Below, in pieces: positions 24,730 to 37,400 of a stretch of 64,000 nt of DNA (its first letter is position 1; the number at the start of each line of letters is the position of its first letter). The DNA comes from Branchiostoma floridae (Eukaryota; Chordata; Leptocardii; Amphioxiformes; Branchiostomatidae). The DNA is taken from assembly GCF_000003815.2 (NCBI RefSeq), contig NC_049996.1, positions 15,358,828-15,422,827 of the forward strand. Direction: 5' to 3'. The translations under genes were made by a program, and so were the position numbers. The notes under the pieces were generated by a model. That model was not told where the DNA came from and searched no databases. It worked only from the letters and a program-made list of their open reading frames with translations.

Positions 24730-25330
24730 CATCTGACCAGGCCAATGGGTCTGGACATTTTGGCTTAGTGGTTAGGGCACGGTCACATGTAGGTCATTCG
24801 ATCGTCGATCGATTTTGATAATAGGATTTGTAAACAGGCAATCACATAGCCAGCCACCCACAAGGATCCAAGAGAGGGTTTTTTTGAGCAAGACAGCTGA
24901 ACATTATAGGACACATGCATGGCTGTCCTAAAAATGCCTCAAGTTAGCGATCGTAGGGCGATCGCACCAACTATGTGACAGCGCCTTAAGCGCATTGGTT
25001 TGTGAACTGGTGGTCCCGGGTTCGAATCCCGGAGGCTAGGAGACTTTCTACTCGCCTCTTGTGTTTCAGTGGTTCCCATGCCGACCCCGTGAGTAAAAGG
25101 CAAGATGTGTGACACAGGGATGTCAAGCTCAGAAATTTGAGAACGAAAATCAAAAAAGAGAAGACAAGAGGGAGTAGAGTAACAGTGGATTTCAAGTGTC
25201 GCTTACTGACCAGGCCAACAGGTCTGAACCTTTTGGCGCAGTGGTGATGGTGTTGGGTTAGTAAGCCTGGTGGGTCCAGGTTCAATTCCTGGGAGCCAGA
25301 CGACTGTTTCTACTCGATTCAGGGGCGCGA
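24730..25330. repeat. tRNA-derived SINE-like repeats
   Basis: Two related units start TGACCAGGCCAA(T/C)(G/A)GGTCTG near 24736 and 25208. The second carries pol III-like boxes: an A-box-like TGGCGCAGTGGTGATGG and a B-box-like GGTTCAATTCC (25280-25290). Between them, another B-box-like GGTTCGAATCC lies at 25019-25029. No intact tRNA cloverleaf was found, so I call SINE relics, not tRNA genes. Confidence 0.55.
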
Positions 25331-25429
25331 CTAAATTAATCTAACCCCGTAAGAACTTCCCCCGGCCTGTACCAATTAACTGTACGGGCGGTCACCCCTA
25401 CACCACCGAGCGCCTCAATGGTATGGTTC

Positions 25430-26200
25430 CCAGGCTAGTGTTTCACCCTCCTGTCCATAGTATTAGTACATTTGGCAGGGTGTTAAGCCCAGAAGCCAGA
25501 GGTCCTGGGTTCAAATCCTGTCACTTTACATTACTTTTCTCACTCTACCCATGTGAAGTAATGGGTACCTGACTTTGGTTGTGGAGGTAAAGGTGGTGGA
25601 AGGAGAGGGTTGGGCTCCGCCTCCCAATACCGTGCCCTAGACACAGTAGATAACAGACCACTGCTCCTACAGCCTCAAAAAGGCTGTGGGACTACCTTTA
25701 CCTTTACCTGGAGCTAAGGAAGCCCCTCCAAGACGACCCCCGGTCAAGCGACTGGTAAGCGGTAAGGAAGCTTGCAGGATGCAAAGCACAGTGGAAAAAG
25801 ATGAAGAAAGACTGAATGCAGCTATAGGACTTTCCAAAGACTGTAGAATGCAGTATGCAGTGACTGGTGGTGGTGGTTACCTTTAGCTTTAGCTTTGCAA
25901 ACACACACAACAGTAGACACAGTGGATAACAACCCACTGCCCCTCACTCACTCATTGACAGCCCATAACCACAGTGGTCATAGGGGCTCCACAACATCCA
26001 GCAACGGTGCCCATCTTCTTCTGTCCTCTGCCTCTCTGATGAGCTGTTCAGTGCTTAGGCCAGTTCAGACCTTTATGTTGTCCAGCCACGTCTTCCTAGA
26101 CTGCCCCTACTGCCTCAAAAAGGCTATTGGACTACCTTTACCTTTATTTATGTTTACAAACACACACAACAGTAGACTGTGGCGACCTGACAGGAAGCTA
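25430..26200. repeat. Composite dispersed repeat (SINE tail and CCTTTA-rich end)
   Basis: 25490-25640 has B-box-like GGTTCAAATCC followed by a tail (GTGAAGTAATGGGTACCTGA ... CACACTAG-type ending) that resembles the tails at 31380-31540 and 41440-41620. The block CCTCAAAAAGGCT-TGGGACTACCTTTACC occurs at 25673 and again at 26113. Confidence 0.5.
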
Positions 26201-27720
26201 TGTCCCCACCATGGTTTGTTTGACACCCCGCTGCTTGTGGTCCCCCCCAGTTTTGACAAACAGTTCCTGTGAAGACTCAGTCAGTTTCCCAGCAGCGATG
26301 ACAGGAAGCGAGCAGAGATGGAATGTCCGACATGCTCTGTGCTTGATTTATTTACTCCTTACCTCTACTGGTAGTCCATAGAGTTCACAGCAGGGGTGTA
26401 CTCATCTTTTTTTACTATAGCTACTTCAGTAGGGTAATAGTAGAGTAGGCGGCCTTCCCAGTGTGAGTGGCTCAAAAACTTGCTGTCCTTTGGTAGCACA
26501 TGGGGCAATTGCAATTGCTGTCGTATTGAGGTCACTTGAGTAGCGCTGAATGGCAGCCGCTCCAGACCCTTGCAACAGTCGTGTTGAGGTCATGATCACC
26601 TGAGTAAGCGCCGAATGGCAGGTGCTCCAGACCCTTGCGATTTAGCCTATTGTAAGATCCTCTCAATTCAGCCCATGGCTGCCAAGAGAGAGTAGTCATC
26701 GCACCCAATAACAATAACAATAACAATAACAATTAGCCAATATCTTAATTTGAAAGTTCAACTGTGTTGGTAAAGTCATCCTGAATCAGAATACAATTTG
26801 TAACTTCCAATACCAAAATAATTGGACTTGGTCTTTTGTTTGCATTTGTTACCATGTTTGTAGATGAACAACATAACTCAAGAAGCCATCGATAGATTGT
26901 TAACATGTATGTGATTAGGTTTTGACCTATGAAAAGAATGATTAGATTTCGGGACCACTGGTGACCTTTTCTTCTTAGCAAAACTTACTAGAATCAAGTA
27001 TATATTACAAGGAAATTGATACCAATTCAACTGACTGCAATATTAGACTGCATAAAACTCCTTTAATGTTGTTTGATTTCATACCAACACATATAGGTTA
27101 CGTAAACTTACTCCTAAACAAAAGGCAGAACATGAAATGTGAGAAAATCGTTCACAAGAGGGAGCCATGGGAAAACTAGAGGCCTGTCTCCTCACGATTG
27201 TGACTGACAGTGCTATCGCCCCCAACCCCACGGAGACAGACACTTGATCAGAGAAGTATTTCTCCTGTTGAAATCCTGGCAAGGTTTTGAAGGATGAAGT
27301 GCTAGAATGGTATGTTATCTGGTGTGCTAGTGCCTATAAATACCCCGTTGATGGAGTTGTTTAAGTTAGGGTTGAGTGATGGATGATTGGGGAACAGACA
27401 GGTCAGCAGTTGTGATGCTGTCAAGATGCAGCTGCAGTTTGAGGCTAATCTGATAGAGGGGGCAGCTGTACTGGTGTAACACCATCATACGTAATGGGGG
27501 TAACTTGGGTAGTTGAATTACCGAATAACAATATTCTTTATTCAGAATCAGGGAGTAACATTACAGCCAATGTTACAGCGCCAGTTGATAATCGATGGAA
27601 GTAAGCGGTTATGTTTTGCCTCATCTACAGTGTTCTTTCTAAACCCTGCTCATAAGCTATACTGTCATGTAGTAGTGCAGTGTTATAGAAAACATCAGTC
27701 TAGCTGTTAACACTGCAAAT
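26200..27720. other. Non-coding stretch upstream of the BTB-TLDc gene
   Basis: An (ATAACA)n microsatellite lies at 26706-26733. I see no exon, though a 5'UTR exon of the downstream gene must lie upstream of 28185 if the acceptor there is used. Confidence 0.4.
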
Positions 27721-27731
27721 ATCTTGTATTT

Positions 27732-27828
27732 TCAGGTAGGCTTTCACTGCAAGGGTAACCATGGGAACACAGGTTCCGCATTCCGCGTCGCTTCCCGACG
27801 GCCTGTTCTCGGGGCTGCCTAGCCTGTT
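27732..27828 (+). repeat. Decoy copy of the 5' edge of BTB-TLDc exon 1
   Basis: It duplicates the acceptor (CTTGTATTTTCAG), the leader, the ATG (27761) and about 22 codons of exon 1, up to the GGGCTGCCTAGCCTG block. The genuine exon has the same sequence at 28176-28280 with only a few differences. The copy then runs into non-coding sequence and lacks the BTB core. Confidence 0.9.
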
Positions 27829-28216
27829 TATTGTCTCCGTTTTGTTGTGTAACAATATCTGTATATGTGACAATATCTAACACTTGGGAGGACACTTGAC
27901 AGCAACATCTTAACTGCAGTGCAAAGTGAAATTGTCAGAATTGCCTTGAGGAAGGTCGCAGATACGTCAGCTCTTATGTGACTCCCTTGTTGTGGATGAA
28001 GAACACTGTTGTTCTGCCTTTGAGATTCCACCACATACGATTTGAGACTATGTGTCTGATACCATACTTTTTTTTGTTGAAAATTTTCAGGTAGGCACCA
28101 CAAATGTTACCTGTCATGCCTTTGAGATTCCTGGATTTAAAACTATGCATGTAAGTCTGACATTGCAAATATCTTGAATTTTCAGGTACTAGTAGGCTTT
28201 CACTGCGAGGGTAACC

Positions 28217-28435
28217 ATGGGAACACAGGTTCCGCATTCCGCGTCGCTTCCCGACGGGCTGTTCTCGGGGCTGCCCAGCCTGGTCTCTGACCTTCAGAAG
28301 CTTCTGGACGATCGCGACACGGCAGACGTGATGTTCGTGGTCGGGCGGGAGGAGGTTCCTATGTACGCACACAGGCTGATCCTGTGGGCACGGTGTAAGG
28401 GGTACCAGAGGTACAAGAGGGACTTCTGGAGCAAG
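28217..28435 (+). CDS. BTB-TLDc exon 1 (start, N-terminal BTB)
   Basis: 73 codons from ATG to ...KRDFWSK, donor AAG|GTAGGT, phase 0. The acceptor ATTTTCAG near 28185 precedes a short leader, so a non-coding exon lies upstream. It encodes the first half of the BTB fold with [12 protein letters not shown] and YAHRLILWA. Both edges are duplicated: the 5' edge once upstream, the 3' edge twice downstream. Confidence 0.88.
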
Positions 28436-31400
28436 GTAGGTTTAAGATATAGATTTAATTTGATATACTTGTTACTTTGTACAGTCATGACATCAAGCAT
28501 AGAAAAATAGAGGCAATAATGAGAATTCCATTCCTGGAAGTGAAAATGCATATAAAAGTGACATTTGAATTTTGGGCAAATGAAAAATCAGTTGGGGCAA
28601 GTCAATTTTTTATGTGCTTGCCCTATAGTAAAAGTGAATTTTTGGAAACTTGTCCAACCCTGGTACCAGAGATACAAGAGGGACTTCTGGAGCAAGGTAG
28701 GCCTATTTTAGGCACTTTCTTCTAGAATTATTCAATGTTCAAAGATATACGCAGTACCTTTGCTACACTAAAGTCTTGTAAAACAGAAATATGCACACCT
28801 AACAAAGGGAGACTTTTTCAAATATCTAATGTCATCAGCTAGCTACATGTACAATTTGATAACTGTAAGTTCGTCTTCACAAGTTTTACTGAGAAGAGGG
28901 AAGAAGCATGTTGAAATATAGATACACATTTTTTTTTGTATAAGTAGAACATAAAATATTTCACCTATCATTCTCTTTGTAAAGTTTGTATGCAAATTAC
29001 TGCATTTAGCCCCAAAGGTATGAGAGAGACTTCTGGAGTAAGGTAGGTTCAGGGTTGTGTTTAAAACCGGTTGTGTCACTCAAAAGTTAGAGATTCTGGG
29101 TTTGAATCCATTTGTGAGCAGGTCTCAATTTTTTTTCAATTCAGCTTTAGGGCTGCCTACCAAGGCTTGTACATGTACATTTGAATTGTTTTTTGAATGA
29201 TAAACCAGTCATCATCATCATCATCGTCATCATTTTTTTTTAAACAGGTTTGTGCCATGGAATAGTTTTGAATGCCTGAGGCTGAGAGGTAGCATTTTGC
29301 CAGCATTACACAACAATGCTATGCCCTTGAGAAAGGCACTTAATACGAACTCTCACTCCACTTCGTTGAAAATGAGTAATACTATCTATATTTAGTATTT
29401 TCAGGGAATTTTTGTTAACGTTACAACATGTCTGTCCATTTTACAGCTGTTGCCTCATTGTGCTATTTTCCAGGTGACAGGAATGAAGGGAATCATGACC
29501 ATCAAACAGCCCAAGTACAAACCTGAGGTCTTCAGGAGTGTTCTCAACTACCTGTACACAGGAAAGGTAGGGGCTCACTATTGTACAGACTACAATGGAA
29601 AATAGCAGTTACTCAAGCAACAGAATATGATTTTGGTGGCATATCTTATTACCTTGATGTCTAATCTTTATCGACGTACAGAGAAAGATATAAGGATGTG
29701 CAGCATGTACAATGTATCTTGTGTAACACTTGCATAACATTGCAAAGACTAAGGTACAAATTGTACAATGTAGGCACTTCATTCAGGTTTAATCCTCTAC
29801 CTATATTTCGTACAGATGACACTGAATGATACCAGTGTTTTAGATAGTTAACTGTGATGTTGTGTGCTATATTTTGTACAGATGACGCTGAATGATACCA
29901 GTGTTTTAGATAGTTAACTGTGATGTTGTGTCGTATATTTTGTACAGATGACACTGAACGATACCACAGTGTTTTAGATAGTTAACTGTGATGTTAATGT
30001 GTGCTATATTTTGTACAGATGACACTGAATGATACCAAAGTGTTTTAGGTAGTTAACTGTGATGTTGTATCCTATATTTTGTACAGATGACACTGAATGA
30101 CACCACAGTGTTTGAGGTGTTAGTGATAGCCCAGGACATGGGGGTACCAGACTTACAGTACAGCTGTGAGGAACACATCTCCAGTCAGCTGACCGTCCAA
30201 AATGGCTGCTTCTTCCTGGCGAATGCTTTAAACACTGTTCCCACGCTGACCACCAAAGGTTGGTTCTGTATTTTGAGATCTGTTTCTTTCTAGAGATATG
30301 TTCTGTCGGTCAGACTAGTTGACATGTTTTAGATTTTTGATAATTGAATGTAAGGCCACACCAATTTAATTTCTTGGTTCACGGATTTTTTCATAAAGAA
30401 TATGGAGCGAGAGGGCGAAATAAAAATGAAAATAAAAATTGTAAAATGGTTGGGGTAAAGGTAACGGCTAATCCAAAACATAAAGAAAAAAAGTTTTCAG
30501 CTTGATAAAAGTACAAAAACACTATTTTTGTACAGTAACAGCACCTGTACCCACACTTTAAGGAGCTTATGATATAAAGGCCAATTTGCTACACCAGAAA
30601 GTTGGTGAATGGTTTCATTAATGGTGAAAATTTGCTGAGTGGTAATTTTTATTTTTATTTTTTTTCCCAAAAAATAGGATTGAGCGAATCCGTGAACCAA
30701 GAAATTCAATTGGTGTGGCCTAATGTCAAGATTTTTTTGGGCACCCAATTTCTTTGGCAACCCTGCCAAATTATAGACTAATAGAGGCCTTCTCCACATC
30801 TATAAGACGTCTTTTAGGATTCAGCAACGTACCTATGATCTAGAAAACTTTTTAATACTTTAACAGTACACAGATCTATAAAGATTAGAAAAAACAAGGT
30901 TTCTTACATGCATATGTGATCCTTTTCCTTTTAACATCTTTATTTAAAACTTTCTTAAGAAGGAGCCAAAGAGATCTACCTCCTTAGGTTAGAAGAGACA
31001 GTCTTTTTTTAATTTGTGCATTTGTGAGAAAAATCCTTTTTACTTTTGTCTTGACATCTATAAACTTTCTTAAGGAGGAGCCACAGAGATCCATCCCCTT
31101 GTTGTCAGATGTCTTCACTTCATCGAGGAAAATGCAGAAGACTGCTTGAGAACGGAAGGGTTCTTACAGCTGCCGAAGGAGTCGGTCATCAGACTTGTGT
31201 CCAGTGATCAGGTCAGTTGCTGTTGTATTTTGCCCCCAAACTTATGAAGAAAACTAACGTTGACAATCTTGTGATTCAGCTAGTTAACTCCATATTAACA
31301 ACTTTACTTTGGTTCAGCTCCTGCTCGATCCAAGCTTGAAAGCCCCGTGATATCGTGCGGCGCTGTGGCAGTGTTTGTCGCATACCCTAGAGGTCCTGGG

Positions 31401-34400
31401 TTCAAAGCCTTTGATATGTCACCAACCTTGCGCCCTTGGAAAGGCACTTAACATGACTTTCCTCACTTCATTCAGGTGAAAATGAGTACCAAGCTTTAGC
31501 TAGGGCCATCCCTCAGATAGGACGTTAAATGGAAGTCACATGCTTGAGGAGAGCCACACCTACATAACTGACTACATAACAACATAGCAATAAGTAACAC
31601 TGAGACTGTAAAGTTGTGCCTAAGTTCCTATGTAATCGATAAATTTTCCAGAAAAAACAATCTTGGTTGTCCAGGCACTTTTTGGCAATACAGCCACAAA
31701 ACAGTTTCCTTAAGCCCCGTTTACAAATCAAGAATTTAGCTCGGCCGAGTTGTCAGCGAGCTCTAAATTACGGGGCTTTACCACATGGTGTAGTATAATT
31801 TTCCATAGCAGCTACATTATTCTGACAAAAATAGGAGAGAAACTACCATGAGCTCAAATTAGTTTGCTAAAGAAACAGTGACTAGGTTAACAATGTAATC
31901 AGTGACTTAAAAAAGTTATGGTTTAAAATGCGAAGTCTTAACATTTTTACCAAATATTTCAGTCTATGATCAGTTCAGTCTATGATAATGTTACATTTAT
32001 GAAAATTTTTTGAGTAATGTCCATTTATCAGACTGTTCTCAAGCAACTTTTACTAAATTTGATCAGGTAAGTTTGATAGTAAAATAAACGTTAAACCCAA
32101 GTAATACCAACAACCTTATCAAATATCAAGGAGACCTTATTAAGTAACAAGTAAGTAGTAAAAACCAACAACTACCACAACCTCTTAGAAAAATCTTAGT
32201 CTGATGTCAAGATGTTACAGTTCTAAATCATGCTTTACCAAACTCGGTAATTTCTGACTTTCTGTCTAACTACTGTGCCAGGTTTGATTTACCTAACTCA
32301 GTCAATGCACCAAAGAACCAATTTGCCCAACTTTGTGCAGTGGTCTATCAGCTCTACCTGCCTAACTATTGTAGTATACGAATCGGTGTTCCAGAGTAGG
32401 TTGCGTTTTGCCATATCTTGACATGACACTAGTGCCTATGTACTCTGTTTTCTTTCTGTATATATATAGAGACGGGCAAGTCCATCTTGCATGTCTGATA
32501 ATCTGCCTAACTATTGTAGCATGTGAATCAGCATTCCGGAGAAGGATTTGTTCGGTCGTATCTTGACGTGACAGCAAGTGGCGACTATGGCATAGACAGG
32601 AAGTGGGCTTCTCTTCAGAGCTTGCCTAACTGTGTGCAGAGTCTGTTCTGTCAGCTCTGTCTGCCTAACTATCGTAGCGTGTGGATCAGCATTTTGCAGA
32701 GAGGTTGCTTTAAAACTTAAATGGCTGTATCTTGACATGACAGTGCCTATATTCTCTGTTATTTTCTGTATAATATATAGACGGGAAGTCTATCTTGCTT
32801 GTCTATCTGCCTAACTATTGCACCCAGACACGATGCTGGGGATTGAGCTCTATCTGCCTAACTATTGTAGCATTTGGATCAGCATTGCAGAGAAGGTAGC
32901 GTTGGGCCGTATCTTAACATGACAGTGCCTTATATACTCTATTTTCTTTCTGTATATATATATATATATATATATAGACAGGAAGTGGACTTCTCTTCAG
33001 TGTTTGCAAAGTCTATCTTGCATGTCTATCTGCCTAACTATTGAGAATTTCAGAGAAGGTTGCATTTGGTCGTATCTTAACATGACAGCCAGTGGCGTGT
33101 AGTACTACATGATACATAAACAGGAGGTTAATTTGCCTGCATATGTGCTCTTGTGCTCTTAGCTCTATCTGCCTAACTATTGTAGCGTGTGGATGAGCAT
33201 TCCGGAGAAGGTAGCATTGGGCCGTATCTTGACATTCTCCTTGACGCGGAGCCAGACGCGATCCCGGGGGTTGAGCTGCAGGTACAGGGAGTTGCTGGTC
33301 ATGGCGTGGCCAGACATGTTCATGCCCTGCTGGGGAGGGGGGCAGAACACAAAAGTTTAGGATTCCAATCGAAGGACATGTTCCAATGTTCAAGGTCATG
33401 AACTTCAAGGCACAAGGTTTGCCCTGACTGAGCACTATTGTGCAATGTTCTGAATGATACCCTACTGGGGAGGGGGGCAGAACACAAAAGTTTAGGATTC
33501 CAATCGAAGGACGTGTTCCAAAGGTCAAGGTCGTAAACTTCAAGGCACGGCTCTTCAATAAAGATTTGCCCTGACCAAATGTTGTAGAGGGCTGAAGTTT
33601 CACATGTATGATGATGGCGTGGCCGGACATGTTCATGCCCTGCTGGGGAGGGGGGCAGAACACAGAGGTTTAGGATTCCAACTGAAGAACATTTTCCCAA
33701 GGTCAACTTGACACTAATGCATTTCAATAAAGATTTGCCCTGACCCTCTATTGTAGAATACCCTGCTGGGGAGGGGGACAGAAAACAAAAGTTTAGGATT
33801 CCAATTCAAGGGTATTTTCCAAAGGTCAAGGACATGAAGTTCAAGGCAATTCAATAAAGATTTGCCCTAAAACACTTTTTTGGAAGGACAAAGTTTCACA
33901 GGTATATGTATGATGATACATGAACATATCGTCTCTGTAGGTCAATGAATTAAGTCTAAACCTTTGATATGTCGATGAAAGTTTGACAGACGAGTATATA
34001 ATTAAGATATGCCAAGTAACAGTTAATCAAGCAACTGAATGTGAGTTTTGGCAAATCCTATTTGTTTCCAAAATAAATGATGTTTGGCGAATCCTCTATA
34101 GTTCCTCTTTTAGGACTCTATAACTCACTTTTGTCCAGGATTCCAGAATGACATATCCATGAAAATTTTTTTTTTTTAAATTTTGGAAACGGCCCAAAAT
34201 TGATGCGCACGCGGATGTCATCAACATGGCCTAAAACAACTCCAATGACCGGCAAAGGACATACCTGCAGGGACACGATGGTGACGCCGTTTCTGACCAG
34301 CTGGACCGGTTCGTACTGGTTCTCCGGGTGCTCGCACAGAACGTGGAACGTGAAGAAGTAGATGCCGGGCTTCTCTGACGTGAAGCTGTGGCCATCAAAA

Positions 34401-37400
34401 CCTGCAATAACAAATGGGATCCACCTCAGATGAAGTCAATTTTAGGATGTTTTTATTTTCCTGGGAATACTGAAGATGCAGAAATATTTGCAGTGGTTTT
34501 ATGTTTGCATTTTTTTTTGCTGTGGCTGCCTCACTGCGAACTCGGAACCACCGCGAACATTTCCATTATAATTTGTAGTATGTGCATGGCGCTACTGCAA
34601 ACACAAATCCACTGCAAACACTCCAATTTTCTTGCTGCCGTGAAATAAACCCCGTCAACATAAATGCATTTACAGTAGATATATCTTAATCTTTAGATTA
34701 CTTTCTTTTCCATACACAATGTGTTCCTTAATTGTTATTCCGATATTTCCAGACAAGCATCTTTCTTAGTTAATCTTTTTGTCAGGTTTACTGAGTGCAG
34801 CAGTTGAGTAGTAGAGTATCATCTTACTCCTTTCTTGACGTTTCATGCATATTCTTCGGACCACAAGTTTTTTGCTAAAAATGCTGACTGTTTCCAAATT
34901 CAAGAAAACGTAATATTCAATATCTACATAAAAGATCAATAGTTCCATGTTATGATTTTAGCCTTGTTAAACCTTGTACAGTTAAGAACTTCTAGAATAC
35001 TTCTTGCCCATTGCTTGTGTACGACAGCTTTGGTTAGTTGAAGACAAGAGAGCAACCATTGATTCCTTGTTGCCATCCAGTAAGGGAAAAAGGACACTGT
35101 CATAGCAAAGATCAGCATGTCACTGGAGAGACTACTATAATTACTTTCCATTTAATGCCCATTTGGACTTCATTTCTGCATGCCCCCTAACATGCTGCAG
35201 ACACAGTAAGAAGAATGCATGTACCCCAGCTTTCTGTCAGTAAGGCCATATTGATTTGATTATATGGATGACATCCGTGCGTTCATCAGTTTTTTTCCGT
35301 CCTTAGGAAAAGCAAGTTTTCAACCATATTATACTTTTATAGATAGTACAAAGTAGCTGTAAAATGCTGTATATTGCAAAAAAATATCGGAGAACAGACG
35401 CTAATGTCATACATTGTACAATGCCAAAGTCAATTTCAAAGTCAATGTCAAACAAAATTAAGAATCTATTGTTCGATGTCTAATTTTTTTGGTCAGTTTT
35501 AGAATTCCCAGAATATGTCATCCATATGATCAAATCAGCCTAATGTAAAACATTTGCACAAGCTTGGTTAAAGGTTTTAACAGCCCAGCAAGTCGGGAGG
35601 GGGGCAAGATTTAGGCCTAGGGAATAAATGCTGTGTTTCCTGTTTCCCTACCTACTCTAGAAAAAATTGCAGACCCTAGACTTTTTTGGATGGGCAGTCA
35701 CATAACTTCCAGTTAGAATTTTTATTCAACCTACTTCCTATTGAAGTAAAAAACACTGCTTGTCCTATTTTCTTCTTCTTCAGGTTGAGATGGCCAACAT
35801 CGTCATATTGATGAATATGCTAATGAAGGATAAAAACTATCTATTATGCTCAACATTCAAGTTTGACATTGAAAGACAAGTGTTGCATGCATTTTCTCTT
35901 TTGTTCAACTGTATTGTGATATGTATCACTAGAGGTTTGGGCCAGCCTTAAAGAAATCACAAGAAAAAAAGATAGCCCCTACCTACCGACCCTAATTTTT
36001 CAGGACTGAAACAGGAGACAACATTTTTTTCCTTTGCCTTATTAAACCTAAGTTAGGTTTTAACAGCCCGGCAAGTCGGGAGGGGGGCATGATAATGATT
36101 AAGAGCAAAATCAAGGCTGGCTGTGTCAAGACCACCCACCTCCTGTTCCCCGGTGACCTCTTGGTCGAGGTTTTTCTGTGAACAAAGTTAACAATGTGGA
36201 AACTTTAATCTGTTCAGTCAGGCTGAAATTGGTCAAGTTTAAGTCTTAGAGTATATCATCGGGACTAGTTAGTGATGCTTGCGCATTGCTGAAAGTTCAG
36301 AGAAAGATTGTATCATAGTTTTCCTAACATTTTAAGCGTTGAAACACCACCTGCAAAGCAGGTTAGTGCAGGTTGTGCACTGTTGTAACCTGCATCTAAT
36401 ATGTGCCAGCCACATGCAGCATTCAATAATTTGACAGCATATAAGGTGGCATCAGGACCACATTTATACATTTTTTTATGGACTGTAAGAAATCAAAAAG
36501 AGTAAGAATTTGAAAAAATTGTAAAATATTAGATTATACAATGTATCTATCTGTGTAGTTGCACATTTGAGAATGGTTTGACTATAGAATGAGACTGTTG
36601 AATACTAAGCTTCAGAAGGAGTGATCTGTGTGCATTTGCTCACCTGTTCCTGTGTTTATAAGCACTTTGTCGAAGATGATCCTATCCTGTCCGCTGGGCC
36701 CGCTCCCAGTGTGCACCGCTGAGAACACCACTGGCACAGTATCCGGTTTTGGGGTCACCTCAGGTCGTCGTCGCTGCGGGAATATCCGCTTGATGTCCTC
36801 CTCGCTGAGGCCAGGTCCAGGCGGCCCCGGCGGGCCAGCGGGACCCTGCGGCCCAATCTGCCCGGGTAACCCGGTTGGGCCGATCCACCCCTGTTCGCCT
36901 TTGCTGCCGGGAATGCCCGGGCCGCCGATGGGACCGGGGCTGCCGGGAGCGCCGATCGGGCCTGGGGTTCCCGGCGACCCGGGTTGACCCGGGGGTCCTG
37001 GTGGCCCGGGGTAGCTGCTGTAGCCAGACTGCGAGCCAGGCTGGGTGTACCCGGGTGTGCCCGGGGGACCTGGGTCGCCGCGGGCTCCTTTGTCTCCTTT
37101 TGCGCCCGGGACGCCGGGAGCACCCAGCATACCGGGTGGGCCGGGGACTCCGGGTTGGCCAGGTGGCCCGGGTAGTCCCGGACCTGCAGCGCTGGGATTG
37201 AAGCGACCGGTTGTAACGGAGGTGCATTCCTTGCAGAGACCAGGTAATCCTGGGGGGCCGGGGGGTCCTTGTGGGCCAGGGGGGCCTGGTCGGGCGGGTC
37301 CGGCGGGTTGGTCAAAATACGGACTTCCGTACGGCTCTCGTGGGCCAGCTGGTAACGATGGCCCCGGAGGGCCAGGCGGGCCAGGAGGTCCTTGAGGGCC

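Noticed and set aside
24985-25045. Possible tRNA gene (GGTTCGAATCC B-box)
   Set aside because: I could not form a cloverleaf with acceptor, D and anticodon stems. Better explained as a tRNA-derived SINE relic.
27732-28280. Two separate BTB genes or paralogous first exons
   Set aside because: The upstream copy stops matching after about 25 codons and has no BTB core or donor, so it is an edge duplication, not a gene.
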